Positions 36,986 to 46,813 of a DNA stretch of 64,000 nucleotides are shown here, in pieces (the first letter of the stretch is position 1; each line of letters begins with the position of its first letter). The position numbers and the translations under genes are program-made. The stretch is taken from contig NC_014472.1 of assembly GCF_000153165.2 (NCBI RefSeq), positions 3,778,001 through 3,842,000 of the forward strand, read 5' to 3'. The notes beneath the pieces were generated by a model. The model did no database searches. It was not told the DNA's origin and saw only the letters and a program-made list of their open reading frames with translations. This DNA is from Maribacter sp. HTCC2170. GTDB lineage: Bacteria; Bacteroidota; Bacteroidia; Flavobacteriales; Flavobacteriaceae.

Positions 36986-39439
36986 ATGAAGCAATTTTTA
37001 TTCTTATCAACGATACTTCTAACCATTAGCTTAAATGCCCAGCAACTAAAATCACCATCTGAGTTTCTTGGATACGAATTGGGAAGTCAGTTTACAAGAC
37101 ATCATGAAGTAGTGGATTATTATGAGTATTTGGCGAAAAATGCTTCTGACCGTGTTCAATTGAAGGAGTACGGAAAAACCAATGAACGAAGACCCCTTTT
37201 ATTGGCCTATGTTTCTTCTGCCGCCAACATTAAAAATCTAGAAAATATTAGAACCGAACATTTAAAGAGCACCACTGGAGAAAGTAGTGCATCAAAATCC
37301 ATTGTTTGGTTAAGCTACAACGTACACGGTAATGAAAGTGTGAGTACTGAAGCTTCAATGCAAACCATTTACGAATTATTGACAACAAAAAGCAATTATT
37401 TGGAGAATACCGTTGTTATCATGGATCCATGTATTAATCCTGATGGACGTGATCGTTATGTAAACTGGTATAACCAATATAAAAACACACCGAATAATAT
37501 TGACCCAAATAGCAAGGAACACCATGAGGGATGGTGGAGCGGGAGAAGTAATCATTATATGTTCGATTTGAATCGGGATTGGGCTTGGTTAACGCAGATT
37601 GAAAGTCAAAACAGGTTAAAAGTGTACAACAAATGGATGCCACATGTTCACGTTGATTTTCATGAACAAGGTGTAGATAGTCCTTATTATTTTGCTCCGG
37701 CATCTGAACCATACCATGAAGTAATTACTCCTTTTCAAAGAGAATTTCAAACTACAATCGGAAAAAACCATGCAAAATACTTTGATGCCAATGGCTGGTT
37801 TTATTTCACAAAGGAAGTCTTCGATTTATTATATCCAAGTTATGGTGACACCTATCCCATATATAATGGAGGAATTGGCATGACATACGAACAAGGCGGA
37901 AGCGGTAGGGCCGGACTTGGAATCATAACTAGTATAGGCGACACACTTACATTAAAAGATCGATTGGATCATCACAGAACCACAGGATTATCAACTGTGG
38001 AAGTAGCAGCTTCTAATGCAAGCAAATTGAACCAAGAATTCCAAAAGTTTTACCGAAACAAGAACTATAAGTACAAGAGTTATGTGATGAATGGTGATGA
38101 AGATAGAATTGATGCATTAACCCAATTGTTGGACAAACATGAAATTGAATATGGATGGGGTAAGTCCGCAACGATTAAAGGTTTTAAATACAGTACAGGT
38201 AAAACAGGAAGTTTAAGAACTTCTGAGAACAGTTTAGTGGTTTCAACAGATCAAACCAAAAGTACCTTAGTCAAGGTTTTATTTGAACCCAATGCCAAGT
38301 TAAGCGATTCGGTCACATATGACATCACAGCATGGTCTTTACCTTATGCCTATGGTTTGGACGCTATGGCTTCACAGAGTTTGATCACAAGCACTGCGAA
38401 AAGCAAAAAATCGATTTCAAACGGGTCATTGAGCTCCAAAGCTTACGCATTTATGACTGAATGGAACAGTATGAAAGATGCAAAATTCTTGGCTGAATTA
38501 ATCCAGAACAAAATAAAGGTGCGCCATTCATACAAGCCATTTACGCTTGAAGGAAAATCGCATAAAAGAGGAACATTGATTATTACCAAGGGTGATAATA
38601 AAAACAATGATGGGTTTTTGAAAACCTTGGTGAAAATCGCAAACAAACATCAAATTGAATTGACCCCAACCTCGACTGGTTTTGTTGATTCTGGCAAGGA
38701 CTTTGGATCCAGGTATGTTCAAATGATAAATGCCCCTAAAATAGCTGTACTTTCCGGTGAACCGACCTCGACTCTAAGATTTGGAGAAATTTGGTACTTT
38801 TTTGAGCAACAACTAAATTACCCCATGTCAGTTATTGATTCGGAATACATGGCAGGTGTAGATCTTTCAAAATATGATATAATCATACTCCCTGGTGGTT
38901 TCGGCTATAAGGGATTCCTTAAAGAGGATAAATTAGATGGATTGAAAGATTGGGTTTCCAATGGAGGCAAGCTTATTGCCATGGGAGATGCTATTAATGG
39001 TTTGACAGGTGAAGATGGTTTTGGAATCAAAACTAAAGAAGTTATAAAAGATACTTCTGAAAATATGCAAATATTTGATGAAGGTCAACGCGAATATATT
39101 AAACAAACCATTTCAGGTGCCATTTTTAAGACCAAAGTAGATAATACCCATCCATTGGCCTATGGCTATGACAACAGCTATTTTTCCCTAAAATTAGGTG
39201 CTGATGCTTACGATTACCTTGATTCTGGTTCTGTTGTGTATTTAGAAGAAGGTAACAACAAGCCTATAGCCGGTTTTGCAGGAAGTGAAGCACAAAGTAA
39301 AATTGAAAAAAGTTTAGTGTTTGGAGTATCTAACCACGGCTCGGGACAAGTTATTTACATGGTAGATAACCCATTGTTCAGGGGATTCTGGGAAAATGGA
39401 AAATTATTGTTTTCAAATGCTCTATTCATGGTGAATTGA
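36986..39439 (+). CDS. Secreted M14-family zinc carboxypeptidase with amidotransferase-like C-terminus
   Basis: An 817-residue protein with a signal peptide ending about ISLNAQ. The M14 domain (about residues 30-360) has the zinc ligands H114 and E117 (YNVHGNESVS) and a histidine near 226 (VDFHEQG), plus the substrate-binding R155 (NPDGRDRYVN). Residues about 610-720 resemble a class I glutamine-amidotransferase fold (YDIIILPGGFGYKGF, VSNGGKLIAMGDAIN) with no nucleophilic cysteine at the elbow. This two-domain layout is common in Bacteroidota. Probably a periplasmic or secreted peptidase acting on peptides or cell-wall fragments. The ATG at 36986 is chosen over an upstream codon because it starts the signal peptide. 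Confidence 0.88.
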   Translation: MKQFLFLSTILLTISLNAQQLKSPSEFLGYELGSQFTRHHEVVDYYEYLAKNASDRVQLKEYGKTNERRPLLLAYVSSAANIKNLENIRTEHLKSTTGESSASKSIVWLSYNVHGNESVSTEASMQTIYELLTTKSNYLENTVVIMDPCINPDGRDRYVNWYNQYKNTPNNIDPNSKEHHEGWWSGRSNHYMFDLNRDWAWLTQIESQNRLKVYNKWMPHVHVDFHEQGVDSPYYFAPASEPYHEVITPFQREFQTTIGKNHAKYFDANGWFYFTKEVFDLLYPSYGDTYPIYNGGIGMTYEQGGSGRAGLGIITSIGDTLTLKDRLDHHRTTGLSTVEVAASNASKLNQEFQKFYRNKNYKYKSYVMNGDEDRIDALTQLLDKHEIEYGWGKSATIKGFKYSTGKTGSLRTSENSLVVSTDQTKSTLVKVLFEPNAKLSDSVTYDITAWSLPYAYGLDAMASQSLITSTAKSKKSISNGSLSSKAYAFMTEWNSMKDAKFLAELIQNKIKVRHSYKPFTLEGKSHKRGTLIITKGDNKNNDGFLKTLVKIANKHQIELTPTSTGFVDSGKDFGSRYVQMINAPKIAVLSGEPTSTLRFGEIWYFFEQQLNYPMSVIDSEYMAGVDLSKYDIIILPGGFGYKGFLKEDKLDGLKDWVSNGGKLIAMGDAINGLTGEDGFGIKTKEVIKDTSENMQIFDEGQREYIKQTISGAIFKTKVDNTHPLAYGYDNSYFSLKLGADAYDYLDSGSVVYLEEGNNKPIAGFAGSEAQSKIEKSLVFGVSNHGSGQVIYMVDNPLFRGFWENGKLLFSNALFMVN

Positions 39440-39448
39440 GAACCATAT

Positions 39449-40498
39449 TCAATACAACATAAACGAAACCATGATAATGCCTGAAATCGCTATTGGTACA
39501 ATAAATATAATATACAGGAAAGAAATCGCATTAGCTTTGAAAAATGCTCCCACCCATCCACTTTTGTAAAAATTATGCAGAGCTAATATTAAATAAAAAA
39601 TAAAGGAAAAAAAGAAGATTACTTCTATCCAAAGCGGTATTTCTATTATCAGATTTACCAAAATCAACAAACAAAATGAGGTAAAAAGGTAAGTGAAAAA
39701 ATAAAAGCTAAAGACCATATGATGGGCGAATGTGCCCCGTCCCCAATAAAAAAGCTTCAATAAAAAAGCAAATAAAGGAAGCATAAAGAACATGGCAATG
39801 GGGATTATATCATATAAAGTATTCAGAATCCCTTCGCCCTTTTGCTCATAAAATTTTAGCATTTGTTCAAAAAACTTATGAGTAATAGCACTCTCATCAT
39901 CGTCAATTCCTATCGCTTTTAACTTACTGGCCATTGATGCATCTATCGCAATTAAAGAATCCAATGCTTTACGTTTTTTAATGAATGACTCATTGGAAGC
40001 TTTTTGCTCAGCTATGAATGTCGAATCCATCTTAATAAAATCTTCGTCAGAAATCCCTGCTATAACACCATTATTTTTAATAGCATCTTTCGCCAATTCC
40101 AGATTCAGGGAATCTTTATTCAGTTGCAATGAATCTATGGTCAGGTCTTTGTCAAAACCCTTTTTTAAAGCCATTGTCACTTCATTGTCGGCCTTACGCA
40201 CATTAAATGAAAAAATGAAAAAGAATATTACCGAAATGAAAAGATAAAACTGTGCAGGGTGCAAATAAGATAGGCGCTTACCGTCCACGAATCTTCTGGC
40301 CAATACTCCAGGTTTGAGCATAAGTGGAATGAAACTCTTTAAGAAACGGGCATCGATTGAAAAATAATTACTGATCGTATTACTGAACAATACTCCAAAA
40401 GTCAGGTTATCCGCTGTTTCTTGTCCACAAAACGGACAATAATCAAATGATACATCAAATGATTTTTCACAATTTTTACACTTCTCGGTCGTAGACAT
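39449..40498 (-). CDS. DUF3667 zinc-ribbon membrane protein
   Basis: A 349-residue protein. It begins with a zinc ribbon (CKNCEKSF ... CPFCGQE), followed by the DUF3667 segment (MLKPGVLARRFVDGKRLSYL, HPAQFYLFISVIFFF). Several membrane helices follow, one near residue 90-105 and three or four after residue 230. A long charged insert (about 110-220) separates them. Function is unknown; the family is typical of Bacteroidota. The codon at 40501 is TTG and the next is ATG, so the start is placed at 40498. It is convergent with the M14 peptidase gene. Confidence 0.85.
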   Translation of the reverse strand: MSTTEKCKNCEKSFDVSFDYCPFCGQETADNLTFGVLFSNTISNYFSIDARFLKSFIPLMLKPGVLARRFVDGKRLSYLHPAQFYLFISVIFFFIFSFNVRKADNEVTMALKKGFDKDLTIDSLQLNKDSLNLELAKDAIKNNGVIAGISDEDFIKMDSTFIAEQKASNESFIKKRKALDSLIAIDASMASKLKAIGIDDDESAITHKFFEQMLKFYEQKGEGILNTLYDIIPIAMFFMLPLFAFLLKLFYWGRGTFAHHMVFSFYFFTYLFTSFCLLILVNLIIEIPLWIEVIFFFSFIFYLILALHNFYKSGWVGAFFKANAISFLYIIFIVPIAISGIIMVSFMLY

Positions 40499-40540
40499 CA
40501 AATAAATTTAATTAAAAATTCGAAAGAATCATGGGTACTT

Positions 40541-41863
40541 TCAACCTATCAACGTGGTGATAGCATATATTATCAAGATGGCAGATACCCCAAACACCAA
40601 GGTCCCAAGAGTCAAAGTTTGATTTCCTTGTTTAACATCCATACCTGTTAATTGGGTTACCACCCAGAAAAAACTATCATTGGCATGCGATACCACTACA
40701 GAACCAGCACCGATGGCCAGAACTGTCATTGTTGTCATAAATGATCCGTCAAGTCCTAATGCTGGTAAAATGGGCGCTATTATCGATGCAGTAGTAATCA
40801 ATGCAACAGTTGAGGATCCCTGCGTTGTTTTTAGACAAGCTGCCAACAAGAAAGGTAATAATAACCCAATACTCAATCCTGAAAAATTCGCTGTTATAAA
40901 GTCTGCGATTCCCGAATTTTGCAACATCGCGCCATAAATACCACCTGCTCCAGTTATAAGAATAATCGGCGCTGCATTTTTTAGAGCCTCCCCAAACCAG
41001 CCTGTGGCAGAAAATACCTTTTCATCCAGTTTTTTTGGAATCAATAAGGAAAGTAACACTCCTATCAGTAAGGCGATTACTGGACTTCCAAGAAATGAAA
41101 CCAGTGAAAACAATGCCCCTGATTTCATCTGAAACTCTGGATAATCAAAGATTGATTTTATTATAATCAGAATAATGGGAACAATAATCGACAATAAAGA
41201 AATCCATAATTTAGGTTGATATCCCGATTCCTTAATGGTATCCAATTTTATTGGAATAGTAGTTTTAGATGCAATTTTAGTTGAAAAAAAATAACAGGGA
41301 ATCAAAGCCAATACACTCACTATCAAACCCCAAAGTATTACATTCCCTAAGTCTGCCTTTAAGATACCAGCGGCAGCTATTGGCCCCGGGGTAGGTGGAA
41401 CCATGACATGGGTGGCCAATAAACCCAAAGCCAAGGCAACAGAAGTTCCCGCATATGATTTTTTAGCCTTGTGTGATAAAGCTTTGTTGAGTGAGTTCAT
41501 CATAATAAATGCGCTATCACAAAACACCGGTATAGACATCAAATAGCCCGTCAACAACATCGCCAGATGAATTGATTTTTCACCGATAACCTGAATCATC
41601 TTTGATGCAATCACCATTGCCCCTCCTGATTTCTCTAAAACTGTACCGATAACAACCCCAAAGAAAATAATCAAGCCAATCTTACCCATTATGCTGCCAA
41701 AGCCATTGTTTATAGAGTCGATTATTCCGGGGATTTCCATTCCCGTAATAAAACCGTAACCTATGGCAGCAATTAAAAGCACAAAAAATGGATGAATTTT
41801 CCATTTTACAATACCTAAAATAATAAAGGCCAAAGATAGAATCAGGGCTAAAATGAACATCAT
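40541..41863 (-). CDS. GntP-family gluconate:H+ symporter
   Basis: A polytopic membrane protein of about 440 residues with 12 or more helices of the GntP family. The marks are THVMVPPTPGPIAAAGIL and the conserved SHANDSFFWVVTQ near the C-terminus. Family members import gluconate or related sugar acids with protons; the true substrate is not readable. The ATG at 41863 (the first of two adjacent ATGs) is used; the next in-frame upstream candidate is a TTG. A 7-bp inverted repeat (ATTCCTA-N4-TAGGAAT, 41892-41909) lies in the leader. Confidence 0.9.
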   Translation of the reverse strand: MMFILALILSLAFIILGIVKWKIHPFFVLLIAAIGYGFITGMEIPGIIDSINNGFGSIMGKIGLIIFFGVVIGTVLEKSGGAMVIASKMIQVIGEKSIHLAMLLTGYLMSIPVFCDSAFIMMNSLNKALSHKAKKSYAGTSVALALGLLATHVMVPPTPGPIAAAGILKADLGNVILWGLIVSVLALIPCYFFSTKIASKTTIPIKLDTIKESGYQPKLWISLLSIIVPIILIIIKSIFDYPEFQMKSGALFSLVSFLGSPVIALLIGVLLSLLIPKKLDEKVFSATGWFGEALKNAAPIILITGAGGIYGAMLQNSGIADFITANFSGLSIGLLLPFLLAACLKTTQGSSTVALITTASIIAPILPALGLDGSFMTTMTVLAIGAGSVVVSHANDSFFWVVTQLTGMDVKQGNQTLTLGTLVFGVSAILIIYAITTLIG

Positions 41864-41983
41864 AATCGCTGGTTTGGAAAGCAATATTTGTATTCCTAAA
41901 AATAGGAATTAAAAATATCATTAACCAAATAATACTATTTGGAAACCAATGTAATTATTGAGTGTTCTTTTGGAAAATTAGTC

Positions 41984-43285
41984 TTAAACAGGCTCACCGT
42001 ACAAATCAAAGTCGGCTGCATCAACAATTTTTATTTGAGCGAACTCCCCCTGTTTCAAATAGAACTTCGCAGCATCAATGAGCACCTCATTATCAACATC
42101 AGGAGAGTCAAATTCGGTTCTTCCCACAAAATGATTCCCTTCTTTACGATCAATGATACAATTGAATGTTTTACCTATTTTCTCCTGATTCAACTCCCAT
42201 GAAATCTGTGATTGTAGTTCCATGATTTCATTGGCACGTTCCTGTTTCACTTCTTGTGGAACGTCATCTACCAAGTTATATGCATGGGTATTTTCTTCAT
42301 GGCTGTAGGTAAAACAGCCCAAACGCTCAAAACGCATTTCGCCCACCCATTTCTTTAAATTTTGAAAATGGGCCTCGGTTTCACCAGGATAGCCTACAAT
42401 TAAAGTTGTCCTTATTGCCATGCTAGGAACGTGGTTTCTAAATTCCTGAATCAATCTAGTGGTCTTCTCTTGGGTTGTACCCCTACGCATACTCTTCAAA
42501 ATATCATCTGAAATGTGCTGCAAAGGAATATCAAGGTAATTACATATTTTCGGCTCATCATTCATAACATCCAACACATCCATCGGAAAACCAGTAGGAA
42601 AGGCATAATGCAAACGAATCCATTCAATACCATCTACTTTTACCAATTTCTGAAGTAGTACAGCCAAGTTCCTCTTCTTATATAAATCTAAACCGTAATA
42701 AGTAAGATCCTGAGCTATCAAAATCAATTCCTTGACTCCTTTAGCCGCTAATTTCTTGGATTCGGTTACCAATTCCTCTATTGGCTTGCTTTTATGTTTC
42801 CCGCGCATAAGAGGGATTGCACAAAACGAACAAGGTCTATCACAACCCTCGGCAATTTTTAGATAAGCATAATTCTTTGGTGTCGTAGTTAATCTTTCAC
42901 CAATCAATTCATGCTTATAATCAGCACCAAGTGCCTTTAGTAAATTGGGTAATTCACTTGTCCCAAAATATTCATCAACATTGGGAATTTCCTTTTGTAA
43001 ATCTGGCTTGTAACGCTCACTTAAACATCCTGTAACAAAAACCTTATCTACCTCTCCTGCTTCCTTCTTTTCAACAAATTGCAATATGGTATTTACACTT
43101 TCTTCTTTGGCATTGTCTATAAAGCCGCATGTGTTGATGACAACCACATTACCTTCTTCTTCGTGAACAACCTCCTTATTATTGGCTTTTAACTGTCCCA
43201 TGAGCACTTCTGAATCGTACACATTTTTAGAGCAGCCTAAAGTAACTACATTAATTTTGTTCTTCTTAAGAGATTTTGTTCGCAT
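41984..43285 (-). CDS. rimO: Ribosomal protein S12 methylthiotransferase RimO
   Basis: A 433-residue radical-SAM enzyme that adds a methylthio group to an aspartate of ribosomal protein S12. Both iron-sulfur clusters are encoded: C18, C53 and C87 in the UPF0004 domain and C148-x3-C152-x2-C155 (CDRPCSFC) for the radical-SAM cluster. The TRAM domain follows and the protein ends with the family-typical DLYGEPV. Upstream is an exact -7 promoter element. Confidence 0.96.
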   Translation of the reverse strand: MRTKSLKKNKINVVTLGCSKNVYDSEVLMGQLKANNKEVVHEEEGNVVVINTCGFIDNAKEESVNTILQFVEKKEAGEVDKVFVTGCLSERYKPDLQKEIPNVDEYFGTSELPNLLKALGADYKHELIGERLTTTPKNYAYLKIAEGCDRPCSFCAIPLMRGKHKSKPIEELVTESKKLAAKGVKELILIAQDLTYYGLDLYKKRNLAVLLQKLVKVDGIEWIRLHYAFPTGFPMDVLDVMNDEPKICNYLDIPLQHISDDILKSMRRGTTQEKTTRLIQEFRNHVPSMAIRTTLIVGYPGETEAHFQNLKKWVGEMRFERLGCFTYSHEENTHAYNLVDDVPQEVKQERANEIMELQSQISWELNQEKIGKTFNCIIDRKEGNHFVGRTEFDSPDVDNEVLIDAAKFYLKQGEFAQIKIVDAADFDLYGEPV

Positions 43286-43302
43286 AGCTTTTTAATGGAG
43301 CG

Positions 43303-43310
43303 CAAAAATA
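43303..43310 (-). promoter_or_regulatory. -7 promoter element for rimO
   Basis: TATTTTTG on the minus strand, about 18 nt before the rimO ATG, with a TTG about 16 bp upstream. Short leader predicted. Confidence 0.4.
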
Positions 43311-43409
43311 CAACTTGATGTAGGAACAATAGCCATTTAAGACGATTTCTTGGATTTTTACGTTAAACCATAAATGTATTTTATCACCAAACGTTTAAAT
43401 ATTATCATC

Positions 43410-44507
43410 ATGAAACCTAGATCTTTCTTTAACTTTTCAATTGTTCTTTTATTGATTTGTGGTTGTAGTAATGATTCTGATACGAATGAAAATGATATTC
43501 CAGCGCCAACGGGAATGTTCTTTCCCCAAATAGATGGTAACGATTGGGAAGTAGTAACACCATCACAATTAGAGTGGAACATTGATAAAGAAGAAGAACT
43601 ATATGATTATCTGGAGTCTACAGATACGAAAGGGTTCATTGTTTTGAAAAATGGCAGAATCGTTATTGAAAAATACTTTAACGGGCATAATCAAAATGCA
43701 AGCTGGACCTGGTTTTCAGCTGCCAAAAGTCTTACGGCAACATTTGTCGGCATAGCACAGGACGAAGGATTACTAAATATCAACAATAAAACCTCAGACT
43801 ATTTAGGTCAGAATTGGAGTCAATTAACAACAGAGAAACAAGATTTGATAACAGTAAAACACCACATGACTATGACTACGGGTCTCACTCCCCATCTTGG
43901 AGAATTTGCCCCTTGGGTCTGTACATTACCAATTTGTTTGGAATATACCGCTGATGCTGGTACAATTTGGGCCTATCATCAAGGAGCTTTTATGCTACTT
44001 CAGGAAATGATAACCCAAAGTTCAGGTATGTCTTTTCAAGAATATAGCAAGATAAAGATTGCCGATAAAATTGGAATGAATGGCAACTGGACGAGTAGTC
44101 TGGGATTGAATATATACAACAGTAGTACCCGTAGCATGGCCCGTTTTGGATTATTAATGCTAAACCAAGGTACCTGGGATGGAAGTGCAGTCGTTAGTGA
44201 AAATTTCTTCAATGAGATGACCAATACTTCGCAGGATATTAATACATCATACGGATACCTATGGTGGTTAAATGGTAAGGAAAATGTTGTGGGAACCACT
44301 ACTACCATCTCTTTGCCTGGCCCTCTAGTACCAAATGCTCCCAACGATATGTTCGCTGCACTTGGAGCAAATGACCAAAAGATCTATGTTGTTCCCAGCA
44401 AAGGTTTAGTTATTGTTCGCTGCGGAGAAAGTGCAGGAGAAATGCAATTGGGGCCTTCTAGCTATGACAATGAGCTTTGGGGCAAGATAAATGATGTGAT
44501 TAACTAG
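43410..44507 (+). CDS. Beta-lactamase-fold serine hydrolase, lipoprotein
   Basis: A 365-residue lipoprotein with signal peptide and lipobox (LLICGC). The fold is that of class C beta-lactamase/penicillin-binding-protein-like serine hydrolases: S103-A-A-K106 is the SxxK nucleophile motif (WFSAAKSLTATF), with AYHQGAFML at the usual Tyr position. The C-terminal HxG/KTG position is not clear. Such proteins include esterases and peptidases; a beta-lactamase role is not implied. I choose the ATG at 43410; an ATG at 43374 would add residues before the signal peptide. Convergent with the DUF2911 gene, with one base between stops. Confidence 0.83.
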   Translation: MKPRSFFNFSIVLLLICGCSNDSDTNENDIPAPTGMFFPQIDGNDWEVVTPSQLEWNIDKEEELYDYLESTDTKGFIVLKNGRIVIEKYFNGHNQNASWTWFSAAKSLTATFVGIAQDEGLLNINNKTSDYLGQNWSQLTTEKQDLITVKHHMTMTTGLTPHLGEFAPWVCTLPICLEYTADAGTIWAYHQGAFMLLQEMITQSSGMSFQEYSKIKIADKIGMNGNWTSSLGLNIYNSSTRSMARFGLLMLNQGTWDGSAVVSENFFNEMTNTSQDINTSYGYLWWLNGKENVVGTTTTISLPGPLVPNAPNDMFAALGANDQKIYVVPSKGLVIVRCGESAGEMQLGPSSYDNELWGKINDVIN

Positions 44508-44508
44508 T

Positions 44509-45369
44509 CTACCCTTTTTCCAAAAGGATTTGGTTCCAAAAATCAATATTTTTTTGATTCATTCGAACGAACTCATCTTTACCTTCCAAGTTTGCCAGTT
44601 CCAATGATTTTTGCGCAGAGGCAATTGCCGATTTATAATCCTGTAAATCGGCCTCTACCAGAGATTTTACACGATGAAAATAGTAAGTGTCGCCTCCTTT
44701 TTCAATAGCCGTTTTCAAGTAAGCCAAAGCAGTTTCCTTTTTAATGTTTTGTTCTTGGTAATATCTTGCAGCTTCGTAATAAGTTTGAGGTGTAGGGTTA
44801 TCGGCCAGCTTATTTTCAATTTCAGCTTCCATAAGGCTATGGGTGTCAATCTTGATTGGAATGCAGATTTTGGTGTTTTCCCATGACAATATCAAGTCAA
44901 TTGAGTTATGTTGAATTTCATCAAAAGAAATCAAGAAATTTTCCTGGAAAGACTTTGTTTTAGTTGGAACAATTTTAATTCTGAGTGCATCTTCATTTGG
45001 GTCATAATTATTCCTGCCATCACCCCAATGTGTTGTGTTGTTATGAAAAATAATTTGACATTCACTTTCTTCTGGAAAAGCGTATAGGGCATATGTTCCT
45101 TTTTGAAGGAAACCTGATCCTACAGTAACATCACTTTCAAATGTGATTTTGGTTGAGGCATTAGCTCCGGCCCTCCAAATTCTACCATAGGGAACAAGAC
45201 CACCAAAAATTTTTCGTCCCCGAACTGCAGGTCTGGAATATTCAACCTGGATTGATGTTAAACCAACCTCTTGAATAATTGTGGAAGAAGGACTTGCCTT
45301 GGGGTGATTTATTTGCGCTGTTAGAACTGACACAAATAAAAAGCTCGTAATGAGAAGTACTTTCTTCAA
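44509..45369 (-). CDS. DUF2911 family secreted protein
   Basis: A 286-residue secreted protein with signal peptide (cleavage about VLTAQ). The DUF2911 domain (residues about 20-165) has the hallmarks VEYSRPAVRGRKIFGGLVPY and WRAGANASTKI, then a C-terminal helical, TPR-like tail (QTYYEAARYYQEQN, SAIASAQKSLELAN). Function unknown. The start is TTG at 45369, since a stop lies three codons upstream in frame and no ATG begins the signal. The start is 2 nt from the ftsY stop codon, so it is the last gene of the ribosomal-protein/ftsY operon. Confidence 0.82.
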   Translation of the reverse strand: MKKVLLITSFLFVSVLTAQINHPKASPSSTIIQEVGLTSIQVEYSRPAVRGRKIFGGLVPYGRIWRAGANASTKITFESDVTVGSGFLQKGTYALYAFPEESECQIIFHNNTTHWGDGRNNYDPNEDALRIKIVPTKTKSFQENFLISFDEIQHNSIDLILSWENTKICIPIKIDTHSLMEAEIENKLADNPTPQTYYEAARYYQEQNIKKETALAYLKTAIEKGGDTYYFHRVKSLVEADLQDYKSAIASAQKSLELANLEGKDEFVRMNQKNIDFWNQILLEKG

Positions 45370-45371
45370 TT

Positions 45372-46328
45372 TTAAATATTAAAAAAGGAATCTACAAACT
45401 CATACTTATTGAAAACCTGAAGATCCTCAATGCCCTCACCTACCCCAATATACTTTACCGGAATTTGAAACTGATCAGAAATACCTATAACAACACCACC
45501 TTTTGCCGTTCCATCCAACTTTGTAACTGCCAAAGAAGTCACCTCGGTAGCTTTTGTAAACTGTTTCGCTTGTTCAAAAGCATTCTGCCCGGTTGAACCA
45601 TCCAGCACCAATAGAACATCATGAGGTGTATCGTCTACAACCTTTTGCATTACACGCTTAACTTTGGTAAGCTCGTTCATTAAATTCACTTTATTGTGCA
45701 ATCTCCCAGCAGTATCTATTATGACCACATCAGCATCTTGTGTTACCGCAGAACTTAAAGTATCAAATGCCACAGAGGCGGGGTCGCTTCCCATTTTTTG
45801 TTTAACAATTGGTACATCTACACGATCGGCCCAAACTTGCAATTGGTCTATGGCGGCGGCTCTAAAAGTATCTGCAGCACCTAAAACCACTTTTAGTCCC
45901 TGTTTCTTGAACTGGTAAGCCAACTTACCAATAGTTGTAGTTTTACCCACACCGTTAACACCAACCACCATAATCACATATGGTTTTTTATCCGCAGGTA
46001 TACTATATTCGGTTTCTTCACCTATATTGGTTTCAGAAAGTAATCCGGCAATTTCCTCTCTTAAGATTTTATTGAGTTCATCAGTACCCATATACTTATC
46101 CTCAGAGACACGGGCTTCTATGCGCTCAATAATTTTCAAGGTAGTATCCACACCAACATCAGAAGTGACCAAGACTTCTTCTAAATTGTCAAGTACATCA
46201 TCATCTACTTTTGATTTACCTGCAACCGCCTTACTTAATTTAGAGAAAAAAGAGGTTTTTGATTTCTCTAGACCTTTGTCCAAGGACTCCTTCTTTTGGG
46301 AAGAAAATATCTTTTTGAATAAACTCAT
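45372..46328 (-). CDS. ftsY: Signal recognition particle receptor FtsY
   Basis: A 318-residue SRP-family GTPase docking ribosome-nascent chains to SecYEG. The NG domain has the P-loop GVNGVGKTTTIGKLA, DTFRAAAIDQL, DTAGRLHNKVNL and TKLDGTAKGG. The acidic A domain of proteobacterial FtsY is reduced to a short basic start, as usual in Bacteroidota. It is downstream of the rpmB, rpmG and DUF4295 genes, a conserved order in this phylum. Confidence 0.97.
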   Translation of the reverse strand: MSLFKKIFSSQKKESLDKGLEKSKTSFFSKLSKAVAGKSKVDDDVLDNLEEVLVTSDVGVDTTLKIIERIEARVSEDKYMGTDELNKILREEIAGLLSETNIGEETEYSIPADKKPYVIMVVGVNGVGKTTTIGKLAYQFKKQGLKVVLGAADTFRAAAIDQLQVWADRVDVPIVKQKMGSDPASVAFDTLSSAVTQDADVVIIDTAGRLHNKVNLMNELTKVKRVMQKVVDDTPHDVLLVLDGSTGQNAFEQAKQFTKATEVTSLAVTKLDGTAKGGVVIGISDQFQIPVKYIGVGEGIEDLQVFNKYEFVDSFFNI

Positions 46329-46365
46329 ACTACCTGATATACTTTCACCAAATATATGAAAATAA

Positions 46366-46397
46366 AAAAGCTCCTTTCTTGTAAAAAGGAGCTTTTA
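46366..46397 (-). terminator. Hairpin between DUF4295 gene and ftsY
   Basis: AAAAGCTCC...GGAGCTTTT arms, about 12 bp with a T-rich flank, in the 92-nt gap. It looks like a partial terminator that could lower ftsY transcription relative to the ribosomal genes upstream. Positions are good to one or two bases. Confidence 0.65.
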
Positions 46398-46420
46398 GAA
46401 TTGATTTGGTCAATTATCCT

Positions 46421-46570
46421 TTATTTAGACAACCACTCATTTACGGCTTCTGGCGCCATTACAGACTCTTGAAAAACATAAGCACCTGTCTTAGGTGACT
46501 TTACCATTTTAATCGCCTTGGTTAATCTTTTTGAACTTGTTTGTAAACTTGCTACCGTCTTCTTTGCCAT
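46421..46570 (-). CDS. DUF4295 family small ribosome-associated protein, 49 aa
   Basis: A short gene read directly: it starts MAKKTVASLQTSSKRLTKAI and ends NEWLSK before a TAA. It is a basic, lysine-rich protein of the DUF4295 family, found in Bacteroidota between rpmG and ftsY. It is 40 nt after rpmG on the same strand, so likely in the same operon. A structural or accessory role at the ribosome is inferred from size, charge and location. Confidence 0.88.
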   Translation of the reverse strand: MAKKTVASLQTSSKRLTKAIKMVKSPKTGAYVFQESVMAPEAVNEWLSK

Positions 46571-46610
46571 GACTTAATGCGTTAATTATTGTCTTTCCAA
46601 TTAAGGAAAT

Positions 46611-46793
46611 TTACTTTATTTCTTTATGAACTGTCATCTTCTTCAGAATAGGATTGAATTTTTTGATTTCCATCCTTTCTGGAGTGTTCTTCTTATTCTT
46701 TGTGGTTATATATCTAGAAGTTCCTGGCTGACCTGAAGCTTTATGCTCAGTACACTCCAATATAACTTGAACTCTGTTCCCTTTTTTTGCCAT
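46611..46793 (-). CDS. rpmG: 50S ribosomal protein L33
   Basis: A 60-residue basic protein matching L33 ([37 protein letters not shown]). It has only one of the four zinc-binding cysteines, so it is the zinc-free type. It is 20 nt after rpmB and before the DUF4295 gene. Confidence 0.95.
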   Translation of the reverse strand: MAKKGNRVQVILECTEHKASGQPGTSRYITTKNKKNTPERMEIKKFNPILKKMTVHKEIK

Positions 46794-46813
46794 TGTAATC
46801 TATCTTTTTAGGA

